A DNA stretch of 64,000 nt from Desulforapulum autotrophicum (GTDB lineage: Bacteria; Desulfobacterota; Desulfobacteria; Desulfobacterales; Desulfolunaceae): NCBI GenBank assembly GCA_020723285.1, contig DYJE01000029.1, positions 1 to 64,000 of the forward strand, in the 5' to 3' direction. Both the position numbers and the translations under genes were made by a program. Below are positions 44,909-54,421 of the stretch, one piece after another. Under the pieces are notes generated by a model that was not told the DNA's origin, ran no database searches, and worked only from the letters and a program-made list of their open reading frames with translations. The number at the start of each line of letters is the position of its first letter. Within the stretch, counting starts at the first letter, position 1.

Positions 44909-45013
44909 GGCCTGTTATCCCGGCATCCGGCCCGGCCTTGTGCCATGCCACGAAAATCTCTTGAAAAGTCGCTATGTTTTTGTCATTTAAATAATTCTGA
45001 TGTCCATTTCATA

Positions 45014-45025
45014 ACATACGTATGT
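45014..45025. promoter_or_regulatory. Perfect 12-bp palindrome upstream of pqiA1
   Basis: ACATACGTATGT, 50 bp before the first pqi gene. It could be an operator site. There is no further support. Confidence 0.3.
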
Positions 45026-45075
45026 CAAAACCGGCGGTCGACCGGCGACGCAGTTCTTTCGGCATGGGATAAAAC

Positions 45076-45702
45076 ATGATTCACGGAGGCGTTCAAAACA
45101 GCGAGGGACTCATCGGATGTCCGGACTGCGATCTCCTTATTCTGAAGACGCATCCGGTCAAAGGTTTTTCGCTGGCCTGCCCCCGGTGCGGAGCCCAGAT
45201 TCTCCGATTAAAAACGGACAGCATGGACAGGACTCTGGCCTTCAGTCTTTCAGGACTTTTTCTATTTTTCCCTGCATGTTTTCTTCCGCTCCTGAACTTC
45301 AGCGTCCTCGGATTCTCCGGCCGGTGCACCATGGTAAAAGCAGTGATCCAGATGTTTTCAAGCGGTTACTGGTGGATGGGATTCCTTGTGCTGTTTTGCA
45401 GCATCCTTGCCCCGTTTCTGGTTCTTACCATCTTATTCGCGATCTCGTTTTCCGTCAGAGCGGGGAAAAACAAGCGGTTTGTTGTCAAAGCCCTGAAAAT
45501 GTACCATCATCTTTCCGAATGGGCCATGCTCGACGTATACTTGATCGGAATCCTTGTTTCCCTGATTAAAATGCGGGATTACGGTGAGGTGATCAGCGGA
45601 CTGGGGCTCTACAGTTTCATCGGCCTGCTGGCCATGGTGATATTCTCGATGATCTGCTTCGACATTCAAAAAGCCTGGGACGTCATGGAGAAAAAACCAT
45701 GA
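45076..45702 (+). CDS. PqiA-type membrane protein, first half-size paralogue
   Basis: 208 residues. An N-terminal zinc-ribbon-like motif (CPDC ... CPRCG, within about residues 14-36) is followed by four membrane helices (about 50-70, 95-120, 150-170, 175-200), one PqiA domain. E. coli PqiA carries two such domains in one chain; here they are two genes overlapping by ATGA. PqiA-type proteins are inner-membrane partners of MCE proteins that move lipid between the membranes. Confidence 0.85.
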   Translation: MIHGGVQNSEGLIGCPDCDLLILKTHPVKGFSLACPRCGAQILRLKTDSMDRTLAFSLSGLFLFFPACFLPLLNFSVLGFSGRCTMVKAVIQMFSSGYWWMGFLVLFCSILAPFLVLTILFAISFSVRAGKNKRFVVKALKMYHHLSEWAMLDVYLIGILVSLIKMRDYGEVISGLGLYSFIGLLAMVIFSMICFDIQKAWDVMEKKP

Positions 45703-46346
45703 CCCGGAATGCCGTCACACTCAAAAAAGCGGGCTTCGCCCTCTGCCTGACCTGCAATAAAATCATCGATGTTAAAAACGCCCCCCCCGTCGGCCCTCGC
45801 CGCTGCACACGCTGCGGATCCCGCGTGGAATCCAGGATCGCATCAAGCGTTTCTCATACCTGGGCCCTTGTGCTCACCGGTTTTTTTCTGCTGATCCCGG
45901 CCAACATCTGCCCCATCACCCAGGTGGTGAGGTTCGGATCGGGTTCGCCGGACACCATCATGTCGGGCATCCTGGGCCTGATCCGAAGCGGCATGTTCCC
46001 CATCGCCGCCATCATCTTTGTCGCCAGCATCGTGGTTCCGATATTCAAACTGGCCGGCCTTGCCTTTCTTCTTTTGTGCGTCCGTTTTCAATGGACGTTC
46101 AGTCCTGTTCACTGCACGCGGATATACCGCTTCATCGGCCTGATCGGCAAATGGTCCATGCTCGACCTATTTATGATCGCCATTCTCGCCGCCCTGGTGG
46201 ACATGGGGGCGGTGTCGTCCGTCGTTCCCGGCCCAGGCGCAACGGCCTTCGCATCGGTGGTGGTCGTGACACTGTTTGCATCGTTAAGTTTCGATCCCAG
46301 GCTGATCTGGGATCTGGAGGAAGCCCCCCATGGCAGAAAATCCTAA
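45699..46346 (+). CDS. PqiA-type membrane protein, second half-size paralogue
   Basis: 215 residues: zinc-ribbon-like CLTCNK ... CTRCGS at the N-terminus, then four membrane helices ending in FASVVVVTLFASL. It overlaps the first pqiA gene by 4 bp and the pqiB-like gene by 17 bp, so the three are translationally coupled. It presumably forms a heterodimeric equivalent of two-domain PqiA. Confidence 0.87.
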   Translation: MTRNAVTLKKAGFALCLTCNKIIDVKNAPPVGPRRCTRCGSRVESRIASSVSHTWALVLTGFFLLIPANICPITQVVRFGSGSPDTIMSGILGLIRSGMFPIAAIIFVASIVVPIFKLAGLAFLLLCVRFQWTFSPVHCTRIYRFIGLIGKWSMLDLFMIAILAALVDMGAVSSVVPGPGATAFASVVVVTLFASLSFDPRLIWDLEEAPHGRKS

Positions 46347-48801
46347 GCCCGGCCCCGTGGACAACCCAGGGGAAAGGAACGACGAAACACCCACCGGCAG
46401 TCCCGAAATCAGCGACGTGACAGTTGCAGAAGTCAAAGAGACGGAACCGTCCCCTGCCTCCCCCGCCCTTCCGGATGACGTTTCTGTTTTCAAGGCACCT
46501 GAAGCCCACGAGGCCGCAGTGATCCCCCAGCGTCGCTTTTCCTTTATATGGCTGCTTCCCCTGGTGGCCCTTGGCATCGGTGCCTGGCTGATCTACAACA
46601 ACTTCATCGAAAGGGATTACACCATCCGCATCCGGTTCGAGTCCGGCGCAGGTCTCATGGCCGGAAAAACCCAGGTGAAGCACAAAGGCGTCATCATTGG
46701 TGAAATCAAGAAACTGAGCCTTAGCGACAATCTGGAAGGCGTCGTGGCCACGGTCTCCATCAGCCGAACCGCCGGAGCGGCCCTTCGTCAGGGGACCCAG
46801 TTCTGGATCGTGGAGCCCCGGATCTCGCTTCTCGGCATATCCGGCCTTGAAACCCTGGTCTCGGGAAGCTATATCGAAATGAGAGCGGGCCAGGGAGAAC
46901 CGTCCTTCGATTTCGTCGCCCTTTCCAGTCCGCCCCCCATTCTGGACTCCGAACCGGGCCTGCATCTCGTTTTAAAAACGGCCAACCTGGGTTCCATCCG
47001 GCCTGGATCGCCGGTTTTATACCGCAAAGTGGTGGTGGGTTCGGTCCAGAGTTACGATTTTAACGCCGACAACACGGGCGTGGATGTCAAAATCCATATC
47101 CAGAGCCCATACGCCCATCTGGTGACGCCCTGCTCCCGGTTCTGGAACTCCAGCGGCATCACACTTTCCGGGGACCTGGGCGGTCTCACGTTCCAGGCCG
47201 AATCCCTGGCCTCCATCGTGGCCGGGGGCATCTCGTTCTTCAATCCCGACCCTGAATCAAGGAAAGCCCTCAAACAGTGCAGCAACGGAGACACCTTCGT
47301 TCTTTACGACGATTACAAAAGCGCCGATGCCGGAATTTCGGTTAACATCCGTTTTGAAACAGCCACAGGCCTTGTGCCGTCAAAAACCAAAGTGTACTAC
47401 AAAGGCATTGAAGTGGGGGTATTGAAGTCCATTGACATCAACAAGGATCTTTCAGGTGTGACCGGTGAATTTCTTTTCGTGCCGAGTTCAGAACCGGCTC
47501 TCAACGAATCCACACGGTTCTGGACTGTAAAACCCCGCTTGTCCCTGACGGAGATATCGGGCCTCGACACCCTTTTATCAGGCATATACCTTGAAATGTC
47601 ATTCACGCTGGGAAGTCCGGCCAAACGGGACTTCGACGTGATGAAAGACGCCCCTCTGCGCCTGGACCAGAGCTCCGGCCTCAACATCGTCCTGGCCAGC
47701 GAGGACCTGGGTTCCATCAACCGGGGCACGGCGGTGTTCTACAGAAAAATGAAAGTAGGCTCCGTCCTTTCCTACCATCTTTCCAAAGAACGAAACATGG
47801 TGCTTATCGATGTCAACATCGAAGAACCCTACACGTCGCTGATCCGCTCCAGTTCCAAATTCTGGAACACCAGTGGCATCTCGGTCAAAGGGGATATCAA
47901 CGGTGTGGACGTCCGTACCGAATCCATAGAATCCATCATATACGGCGGCATCGCTTTTTTCACTCCGGAACAGGGAGGCAAGGCCATTGCCAACGGCCAC
48001 GAATTCCCCCTTCACAAAGATTATGACGCCGCCCGTGAAAACGGCATTCCGTTACGGATCCGTTTCGGGAGCGGCCACGGACTGAAAAAAGGATCCCAGG
48101 TTCGGTACCGGGATGTTCATGTGGGTACCGTCTCCCGTGTCCGCCCTGACAAAGGCATGGCGTCGGTGGTGGTGGAGGTGATGCTTTCCAGAGAATCGGA
48201 AGAGCTCGCCGTTGAAGGCTCCCAGTTCTGGGTGGTCAAACCCAGGCTCGGTATTGTTGAAACCTCCCACCTTGAAACCCTGATCAGCGGGAATTACATT
48301 GCCGTTCTTCCCGGCCGGGGGGATGTCCAGACTGATTTTCTGGGCGTTGAAGAACCACCGACCCTTTCAGTGTCTCCTGACGATCTTTCCCTGATCCTGA
48401 CGACGGCCCGTCTGGGTTCCATCAAAAAAGGCGTGCCGCTGTATTACCGGGAAGTCCCGGTGGGCCGTGTCACAGGATACCGACTGGCGGATTCAGCGGA
48501 CAAAGTTCAGGTTTCCGTGTCCGTCAAAGCTTCTTTCGCCCCTCTTGTCCATAAGAACAGCAAGTTCTGGAATGCCAGCGGCATGTCCATGGATTTCGGC
48601 CTGTTCAAAGGGGCAAGGTTCCAGATGAACAGTGTGGAATCCCTGGTTGAAGGCGGCATTGCCTTTGCCACACCTCCATCACCGGACATGGGTGATCCCG
48701 CAAAACCTGGAGATACATTCATACTGCACGACAAAGCGGATAAAGACTGGCTGGCCTGGTCTCCGGCCATCACCCTTTACCCGGACAACCCCAAACCCTG
48801 A
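46330..48801 (+). CDS. pqiB: PqiB/YebT-type protein with six MCE domains
   Basis: 823 residues. A Pro/Glu-rich cytoplasmic N-terminus precedes one membrane helix (about 66-86, FIWLLPLVALGIGAWLIYNN). Six MCE domains follow in alternating types: IRFESGAGLMAGKT, LKTANLGSIRPGSP, IRFETATGLVPSKT, LASEDLGSINRGTA, IRFGSGHGLKKGSQ and LTTARLGSIKKGVP. MCE rings stack into a periplasm-spanning lipid tunnel; E. coli PqiB has three domains and YebT seven, so six is intermediate. It works with the two PqiA-type proteins upstream. No pqiC-type lipoprotein gene follows. Confidence 0.92.
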   Translation: MAENPKPGPVDNPGERNDETPTGSPEISDVTVAEVKETEPSPASPALPDDVSVFKAPEAHEAAVIPQRRFSFIWLLPLVALGIGAWLIYNNFIERDYTIRIRFESGAGLMAGKTQVKHKGVIIGEIKKLSLSDNLEGVVATVSISRTAGAALRQGTQFWIVEPRISLLGISGLETLVSGSYIEMRAGQGEPSFDFVALSSPPPILDSEPGLHLVLKTANLGSIRPGSPVLYRKVVVGSVQSYDFNADNTGVDVKIHIQSPYAHLVTPCSRFWNSSGITLSGDLGGLTFQAESLASIVAGGISFFNPDPESRKALKQCSNGDTFVLYDDYKSADAGISVNIRFETATGLVPSKTKVYYKGIEVGVLKSIDINKDLSGVTGEFLFVPSSEPALNESTRFWTVKPRLSLTEISGLDTLLSGIYLEMSFTLGSPAKRDFDVMKDAPLRLDQSSGLNIVLASEDLGSINRGTAVFYRKMKVGSVLSYHLSKERNMVLIDVNIEEPYTSLIRSSSKFWNTSGISVKGDINGVDVRTESIESIIYGGIAFFTPEQGGKAIANGHEFPLHKDYDAARENGIPLRIRFGSGHGLKKGSQVRYRDVHVGTVSRVRPDKGMASVVVEVMLSRESEELAVEGSQFWVVKPRLGIVETSHLETLISGNYIAVLPGRGDVQTDFLGVEEPPTLSVSPDDLSLILTTARLGSIKKGVPLYYREVPVGRVTGYRLADSADKVQVSVSVKASFAPLVHKNSKFWNASGMSMDFGLFKGARFQMNSVESLVEGGIAFATPPSPDMGDPAKPGDTFILHDKADKDWLAWSPAITLYPDNPKP

Positions 48802-48813
48802 CAAGGAAATCCC

Positions 48814-49605
48814 ATGCACCTTTTCGATCACGACACCGATTTTGAAATGATAGACGATCAGACATCCGAAGGACGTCTGACCGACGAATGGTCCATCAAC
48901 GGAAACCCCAACGGCGGATACCTCATGGCCATTCTCCTTTCCGCCATGCTCAAAAGGTCGGATAAAAAGCATCCCGCCATCGTCACGGCCAACTTCCTTG
49001 CCCGAACCCTCATCGACGACGCCAGAGTGCATGTTGAATCCATTACACAGGGAAGCAGTTTCAACCGCCTCCAGAGCCGGCTGCTCCAGGACGGGCGTGA
49101 AAAAGTCAGGGCCTGGGGCACCTTTTCACCTGAAGGCATCTGCTACGGTGACAAGCGGTACGAAACGACGGAACCCCCCGTGGCACCGCTTGAAGACTGC
49201 ATCGCGATCCCTGAATTCGGTTCATACACCCTCTACAAAAACATGGATGTACGCCTCGACCCAGAATGCGCCGGATGGTTTCAGGGCCAATTGTCAAGCA
49301 CATCGGTCCACAAAGGCTGGATCCGGTTCAAAGATGACCGGCCGCTGGACGGACTGGCGCTGGTGCTCATGGCCGACGCCTTCCCCCCTCCGGTGCTCGC
49401 AACCCACGGCCCGGTGGCCTGGGTCCCCACCATTGAATTCTCCGTGAATGTCCGGGCCGTTCCCCGTTCCAAATGGCTGAAAGCCCATTTCAGATCCCGG
49501 TTCATCACCTGCGGTCTTGTGGAAGAAGACGGCGAGCTTTGGGATGAAAACGGAGAACTGGTGCTCATCTCACGTCAAATCGCCCAGTTCCGTCAGACCA
49601 CCTAA
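48814..49605 (+). CDS. TesB-like acyl-CoA thioesterase family protein
   Basis: 263 residues with the double-hotdog layout. The first half has GNPNGGYLMAILLSAML and VESITQGSSFNRLQSRLLQDG; the second has LALVLMADAFPPPV and VPTIEFSVNVRAV. It probably hydrolyses acyl-CoA thioesters. It starts 12 bp after pqiB and is likely co-transcribed, a pairing that may connect acyl-chain turnover to lipid transport; that link is inference. Confidence 0.82.
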   Translation: MHLFDHDTDFEMIDDQTSEGRLTDEWSINGNPNGGYLMAILLSAMLKRSDKKHPAIVTANFLARTLIDDARVHVESITQGSSFNRLQSRLLQDGREKVRAWGTFSPEGICYGDKRYETTEPPVAPLEDCIAIPEFGSYTLYKNMDVRLDPECAGWFQGQLSSTSVHKGWIRFKDDRPLDGLALVLMADAFPPPVLATHGPVAWVPTIEFSVNVRAVPRSKWLKAHFRSRFITCGLVEEDGELWDENGELVLISRQIAQFRQTT

Positions 49606-49607
49606 CG

Positions 49608-49651
49608 TTGATGGCGTCGAAAAAGTCCCATATGCGGCGTTATAGTATTTG
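49608..49651. repeat. 48-bp dispersed repeat, copy 3 (inverted)
   Basis: Reverse complement of bases 4-51 with a one-base deletion and one or two substitutions. It begins 2 bp after the thioesterase stop, as copy 2 begins at the vgrG stop. A related short block, AAAAGTCACCCGATGGCT, lies at 50300-50317 beyond the PEP-CTERM-like gene. The rest of the 338-bp gap holds the sigma-54 promoter. Confidence 0.75.
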
Positions 49652-49871
49652 ATTCAGGATGAACGGCTTTCACCTGGAGGGTCCGAAATTTAGGGGGGCT
49701 GTCCAGGCGTTTTATTTTCCATATGTACAATATTCAGACAGGTAAACCGTGTAATTCACTTCAGTCCATTCGCACCTGAACACCGGTTGAATTGTGGAAT
49801 TCATTTCACATCGGCCGAATATCTATTCAACATCATCATTATATCCAGCACGTTACAAAACACACTCCCTC

Positions 49872-49887
49872 TGGCACACCGTTTGCT
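49872..49887 (+). promoter_or_regulatory. Sigma-54 (-24/-12) promoter
   Basis: TGGCAC (49872-49877), five bases, then TTGCT (49883-49887), with GG and GC exactly 12 bases apart. This matches the sigma-54 consensus and places transcription start about 45 nt before the PEP-CTERM-like gene. Activation would need a GAFTGA-containing regulator encoded elsewhere. Confidence 0.85.
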
Positions 49888-49943
49888 ATAAAGATGGCAA
49901 CACTAAAAAAACGAGCGGCATCAACCGCTGGAGGATATGGAAC

Positions 49944-50198
49944 ATGAAAACACTTTTATTATTATGCGCATTTTTATTGATTGCATCCATGACACAGGCT
50001 TTTGCAGAGGCTCAGAAGTCTCTGGACAAATCAGCCATCGCCGTCACTGTCCAGACGTCTCAGATCCAGCATTCCATAGTTTCAGCGGAAGGAGTTTCAG
50101 GCAGCGGTCTTATCCAGCTGACGGAACCCGCCGCCCTGATTCTTCTGGGCTCCGGCCTGATCAGCTTCGCCACAGGCATAAGGCGCAAGCTGAAGTAA
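49944..50198 (+). CDS. Small exported PEP-CTERM-like protein
   Basis: 84 residues from ATG 49944, preceded by GGAGG. It has a signal peptide (KTLLLLCAFLLIASMTQAFA) and a short Ser/Val/Gln-rich mature part. The C-terminus EPAALILLGSGLISFATGIR followed by basic residues has the proline motif, hydrophobic helix and Arg/Lys tail of exosortase-sorted proteins. The motif is EPA rather than PEP. It is transcribed alone from a sigma-54 promoter and closed by a terminator. Sigma-54 control of PEP-CTERM genes through PrsK/PrsR-type systems is known. Likely fate: exopolysaccharide-associated surface or secreted peptide. Confidence 0.8.
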   Translation: MKTLLLLCAFLLIASMTQAFAEAQKSLDKSAIAVTVQTSQIQHSIVSAEGVSGSGLIQLTEPAALILLGSGLISFATGIRRKLK

Positions 50199-50244
50199 AC
50201 ATCTCACATTCGAATCCCTGGAAAGTACTCCTTCCTTTTGGTTT

Positions 50245-50275
50245 GGGCGGTCCTGTGGGCCGCCCTCTTTTTTTG
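50245..50275 (+). terminator. Rho-independent terminator after the PEP-CTERM-like gene
   Basis: GGGCGG (50245-50250) pairs with CCGCCC (50260-50265) around a 9-nt loop, followed by CTTTTTTTT. Confidence 0.88.
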
Positions 50276-50317
50276 CCTTTAAACAAGATGACCGCATAGA
50301 AAAGTCACCCGATGGCT

Positions 50318-51265
50318 TCAGATCGGAGTTTTTTCACCCGACTCATTTTCATTCCGCTTCATATACCGGCTGAACAACACCGACGAGCAGATGGTAAGGA
50401 ATTTGGACCGGTCGGTGTCGCTCCGGGACGAGATGATCAGAGGCACCTGGGCTCCGGGCACCACGTTGGCCACGGTGCCACCGCAGGTGGCGATCCAGCT
50501 TTTGTAAATCACGTTACCGCTGACGATATCCGGCGCGATGAGAATGTCCGCCTGACCGGCCACGGGATCGTCGTCCATCCCTTTCTTCCGGGCAAACTGG
50601 GGATAGAGGGCGATGTCGTAGGACAGGGGACCGGACACAAGGGCCTTGTCCCAGGGCATGCGGGACAGGGCCTGGGCGTGAAGGGACGAGGGAACGGAAG
50701 CAGACGGGATTTCGTTGGCACCCAGAATGGCGACCCTGGGCACCTCCATCCCGATGCTCCGGGCCACATCCAGAGCATTGTGGATGACATCGAATCCGCT
50801 TTCCGGAGTGCCTGCTGAAAAGAGCCGGGGATTGATGCCGGGATCGGTAAGGATCACCAGCCGGTCAAGGCCGGGAATCTCGAAAATGCAGACCAGGGAC
50901 AGCCTGCGGCTGGAGGGGAGCCCATCATTTTTGTCCAGCACCGACTTGAGAAACACAGCTGTGTTGATTTCCCCTTTCATGACCATCCGGGCGTCGTTAT
51001 GTTTCACAAGCCGGATACCCGAGAGACAGGCTTCTTCCTCGCTCCCGGCATCCAGGATTTCGCAGCGCGACGAATCAATCTCGGACAGTTTGGCCAGCGA
51101 GGATATTTTCACGGCGTCCCCCACCAGATAGACCCGGTTTACAATGCCCTCGGCCATGGCCCCGGAAACAGCGCTCACGGCCTTGTTGTCCGGGCAGATC
51201 ACCGCCAGCGGGGCTCCTCCTGTATTTTTGGCTTCCTTTACCAGAGATTCCATAAGTGCGACCAT
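50318..51265 (-). CDS. ptb: Phosphate butyryltransferase/acetyltransferase family enzyme
   Basis: 315 residues of the Pta/Ptb family: PLAVICPDNKAV, ARMVMKGEINTAVFLKSVL, the VILTDPGIN segment, and ADILIAPDIVSGNVIYKSW. It interconverts an acyl-CoA plus phosphate with acyl phosphate plus CoA. The next upstream gene is butyrate kinase, 14 bp away, so butyryl or another short/branched acyl group is the likely substrate. The pair would give ATP from acyl-CoA or activate fatty acids. Substrate range is inferred. Confidence 0.9.
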   Translation of the reverse strand: MVALMESLVKEAKNTGGAPLAVICPDNKAVSAVSGAMAEGIVNRVYLVGDAVKISSLAKLSEIDSSRCEILDAGSEEEACLSGIRLVKHNDARMVMKGEINTAVFLKSVLDKNDGLPSSRRLSLVCIFEIPGLDRLVILTDPGINPRLFSAGTPESGFDVIHNALDVARSIGMEVPRVAILGANEIPSASVPSSLHAQALSRMPWDKALVSGPLSYDIALYPQFARKKGMDDDPVAGQADILIAPDIVSGNVIYKSWIATCGGTVANVVPGAQVPLIISSRSDTDRSKFLTICSSVLFSRYMKRNENESGEKTPI

Positions 51266-51279
51266 AGCTCAACGTCCTT

Positions 51280-52353
51280 TCACACGGTGGTATTGGAATA
51301 AATTTTCACCGCTTCACCGTGTTCTGTCACTCGCCGTGCCGCATCGATCAGGGCCTCCAGCTCATGTTCCCCCGGCTGCACCAGAATCGGGCCGATAAAC
51401 CGTATTTTCGATGAAATCCTCTCGACCACCGTTTCGCTTCGGGCAATGCCCCCGGTGATCACCACACCGTCCACGGCCCCGTCAAGGGCCGCCGCAAGAC
51501 CGCCGATTTCCTTGGCGATCTGGTAGACCATACCGGAAAGCACGAGCTCCGCCTGATCGTCTCCGGACTCCGCCCGGCCCACAAGTTCGCGGATATCGGT
51601 GATGCTCAGATAGGAATACACACCGCCCTTGCCCGCCGCCGTGCGAACCAGAGTCTCCGGGGTGTATGCGCCGGAACGGATAAGTTCCGCCACGCCGCTC
51701 ACAGGCAATCCCCCGGTACGCTCCGGTGAATAGGGGCCGTCTCCGCTCAGGGCGTCGTTCACGTCCACCACCCGGCCTTTTTTATGAGCGCCGATGGATA
51801 TGCCGCCGCCCAGATGGGCCACGATCAACGTGACGTCGTCATAGCTCCGCCCCAGGCTTTCCGCTGCTTTTCGGGCCATGGCCTTCTGATTCAAGGCATG
51901 GAAGATGCTTTTCCGTTCAACACCGGATAACCCGGATAACCGGGCCACGGCGTCCATCTCATCCACCACCACCGGATCGGCGATGTAAGCGGGACAACCG
52001 TGACTGTCGGCGAATTCACGGGCGAGAATCCCGCCCAGGTTGGAGGCATGCCGCCCACTGAATCCGTCTTCCAGATCTTTGATCAGTGCGTCGTTCACCG
52101 CGAACACCCCGCCTTCCACAGGCCGGATCAGTCCGCCGCGTCCGATGACGGCGCGAAAGGGAAGATCCGAAAAACCATGGACACCGAGCCAGGATACAAT
52201 GGTTTTGTACCTCATGTCTTTCTGGTCCATAATATCTTGAAACTGTTCTAAATCCTTACGGTCATGGTCAAAATTCCCCTTAATAAACTTACCGTTCCAG
52301 TAAACGGCAACTTTTGTGGACGTGGAGCCTGGATCAATGGCAAGGTATGTCAT
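51280..52353 (-). CDS. buk: Butyrate kinase
   Basis: 357 residues from ATG 52353, with GAGGAAA upstream; the frame is open to 52398. The ASKHA fold is shown by LAIDPGSTSTKVAVYW at the start, LIVAHLGGGISIGAHKKGRV, and DGVVITGGIARSE near the C-terminus. It phosphorylates butyrate, or makes ATP from butyryl phosphate, working with Ptb. It is transcribed divergently from a chemoreceptor gene. Confidence 0.95.
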   Translation of the reverse strand: MTYLAIDPGSTSTKVAVYWNGKFIKGNFDHDRKDLEQFQDIMDQKDMRYKTIVSWLGVHGFSDLPFRAVIGRGGLIRPVEGGVFAVNDALIKDLEDGFSGRHASNLGGILAREFADSHGCPAYIADPVVVDEMDAVARLSGLSGVERKSIFHALNQKAMARKAAESLGRSYDDVTLIVAHLGGGISIGAHKKGRVVDVNDALSGDGPYSPERTGGLPVSGVAELIRSGAYTPETLVRTAAGKGGVYSYLSITDIRELVGRAESGDDQAELVLSGMVYQIAKEIGGLAAALDGAVDGVVITGGIARSETVVERISSKIRFIGPILVQPGEHELEALIDAARRVTEHGEAVKIYSNTTV

Positions 52354-52681
52354 ATATCTTTCCTCGTGCTGCGGGTTCAAATCAGGGTCAAGCGACATTG
52401 ATATTGCATTTAAGCTGTTGATCGGATATGATTTATATCATTTCACCGAAACTTGAAAGCCATTCAAAACGCATCATCAAAAAAAACTTGAAAATAATGA
52501 TAAACGTTTGACGCCGCTCTACCGATATGATCATCGAGGCGTCATTTCCGACCATTAAAGCCATACGGTTTTAAGCATAAACGTCACACAGAAATCATAA
52601 CATTTGAATAAGGTTGTCATGAAAACCTCCCGCCGGTTTTCATCAATCCATCGGCCATCATCGTTCAACAGGGAGCACATT
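52354..52681. other. Divergent intergenic region, buk / chemoreceptor
   Basis: 328 bp with no gene. It contains the inverted repeat ATGAT-TTAT-ATCAT at 52428-52441 and AT-rich stretches that must hold both promoters. No hexamer pair stood out. Confidence 0.4.
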
Positions 52682-54364
52682 ATGTGGAAATCACTCAGTA
52701 TCGGCAAAAAAATCTGGTGCAGCATCAGCATCCTGATCCTCGGCTACTTCATCTCCATGGCCTTTGGCATGATCAACGGATCCAAAACCCAGGATCAGCT
52801 GCTCATGGTGTCGGAATACCTTTTCCCGGCCAGCCAGGATTCTAAAACAGCGCTCACCGCATTCAACGACCAGATCAAGCTTTACAACGACGCGGTGCTC
52901 ATGGGTGATTCGGAAGTCATCAAAACGGCCCAGACCAAAGCCGATGAAGCGGACAAGGCTCTGTCAAACATCCTCGCCATGGGGAAAGTCACCGAAGAGG
53001 ACACCGCAAGACTAAACAACATCAAGGAACGTTTGAAAAACTACACAACCCGGGCCCAGCCGGTCTACACCGCCCTCAGCCAGTCTGAAAACGCCGAAGG
53101 AGGCTCTGCGGACTCCGGCAACACGGACAAAGCCCTGGCTCTGGCCACGGAAATGAAAACCATCGTGGCGGACCTTGAAAACAATTCCAATCTCTATTCG
53201 GAAAACCTGAGAAACCAGCTCGCGGCCACCGGTAAAGCCATCAAGACCCAGCAGAACGCCAACCTGGTCCTGTTCCTGGTGGTGGTGATCTGCTCCAGCG
53301 CCCTGGTGTCCATCATCATTTCCGGCGCGGTGACCAAACCCCTGAACAACACCGTGTCCATGCTGAGGGATATTGCCCAGGGCGAAGGCGACCTCACCCG
53401 GCGTCTTGACGTGGATACCCGTGACGAGGTGGGTGACCTGGCCAAATGGTTCAACACCTTCATCGAAAACCTTCACGACATGGTCTCCAAAATTGCCACC
53501 AATTCCCAGACCCTTACCCAGTCGTCGGTGGATCTGTCCCGGCTGTCCTCCCAGATGGAAAACGGATCGGGGGAAATGTCGCGCCGGGCGGACACCGTGG
53601 CTTCGGCCGCCCATGACATGCGGGTCAACATGGATTCCGTGTCGGCCTCCATGCAGGAAGCCTCTTCCAATACCGGGATCGTCGCCGCCGCCACCGAGGA
53701 AATGACCGCCACCATCAACGAAATCGCCAGCAATTCAGAAAAAGCCCGATCCATCACAGACAGGGCCGTGTCCCAGGCCAGAACGGCATCGGAGCGTGTC
53801 AGGGAACTGGGCATCGCCGCAGATGACATCGGGAAAGTCACGGAAACCATCACGGAAATTTCCGAACAGACCAACCTTCTGGCCCTGAACGCCACCATCG
53901 AAGCGGCAAGGGCCGGAGAAGCGGGCAAAGGCTTTGCCGTCGTTGCCAATGAAATCAAGGAACTGGCCCGCCAGACCGCCGAAGCCACCAAGGACATCAA
54001 AACCAAGATCGAGGGAATTCAGGGGTCCACCGCAGGAACCGTTTCGGATATCGGCGAAATCTCCAAGGTCATCAACGATGTGAACGACATCGTGTCCACC
54101 ATTGCCACGGCGGTGGAGGAGCAGTCCGCCACCACCAAGGAAATCGCCAGCAACGTGGTCCGCGTGTCCCAGGTCATCAACGAAATCAACGACAATGTGG
54201 AGCAGAGCACATCTTTCTCCGCCCAGATCGCCAACGACATCTCGGAAGTCAACAGCTCGACCAAAAGCATGTCCGACAATTGCAGTCACATGAACGACAG
54301 CACGGACCAGCTGAAACAACTGGCCAACACCCTGAAGGACATGGTGGGCAAGTTCAGGATCTGA
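52682..54364 (+). CDS. Methyl-accepting chemotaxis protein
   Basis: 560 residues from ATG 52682, preceded by GGGAG; the frame is open to 52604. Membrane helix at about 10-30, a mostly helical periplasmic sensor domain, second helix near 190-215 ([20 protein letters not shown]), HAMP ([12 protein letters not shown]...), then a long cytoplasmic signalling coiled coil with the near-invariant hairpin tip [19 protein letters not shown]. It signals through CheA/CheW. Ligand unknown. The unit ends in a strong terminator. Confidence 0.94.
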   Translation: MWKSLSIGKKIWCSISILILGYFISMAFGMINGSKTQDQLLMVSEYLFPASQDSKTALTAFNDQIKLYNDAVLMGDSEVIKTAQTKADEADKALSNILAMGKVTEEDTARLNNIKERLKNYTTRAQPVYTALSQSENAEGGSADSGNTDKALALATEMKTIVADLENNSNLYSENLRNQLAATGKAIKTQQNANLVLFLVVVICSSALVSIIISGAVTKPLNNTVSMLRDIAQGEGDLTRRLDVDTRDEVGDLAKWFNTFIENLHDMVSKIATNSQTLTQSSVDLSRLSSQMENGSGEMSRRADTVASAAHDMRVNMDSVSASMQEASSNTGIVAAATEEMTATINEIASNSEKARSITDRAVSQARTASERVRELGIAADDIGKVTETITEISEQTNLLALNATIEAARAGEAGKGFAVVANEIKELARQTAEATKDIKTKIEGIQGSTAGTVSDIGEISKVINDVNDIVSTIATAVEEQSATTKEIASNVVRVSQVINEINDNVEQSTSFSAQIANDISEVNSSTKSMSDNCSHMNDSTDQLKQLANTLKDMVGKFRI

Positions 54365-54386
54365 TACTGTTTATTTGCAAGAATGA

Positions 54387-54419
54387 AGCCCACCGGCAGA
54401 ACCTCGGTGGGCTTTTTTT
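54387..54419 (+). terminator. Rho-independent terminator after the chemoreceptor gene
   Basis: AGCCCACC pairs with GGTGGGCT around an 11-nt loop, followed by TTTTTTT. It overlaps nothing and lies next to the converging M16 peptidase gene; the stem may serve both directions. Confidence 0.9.
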
Positions 54420-54421
54420 AT

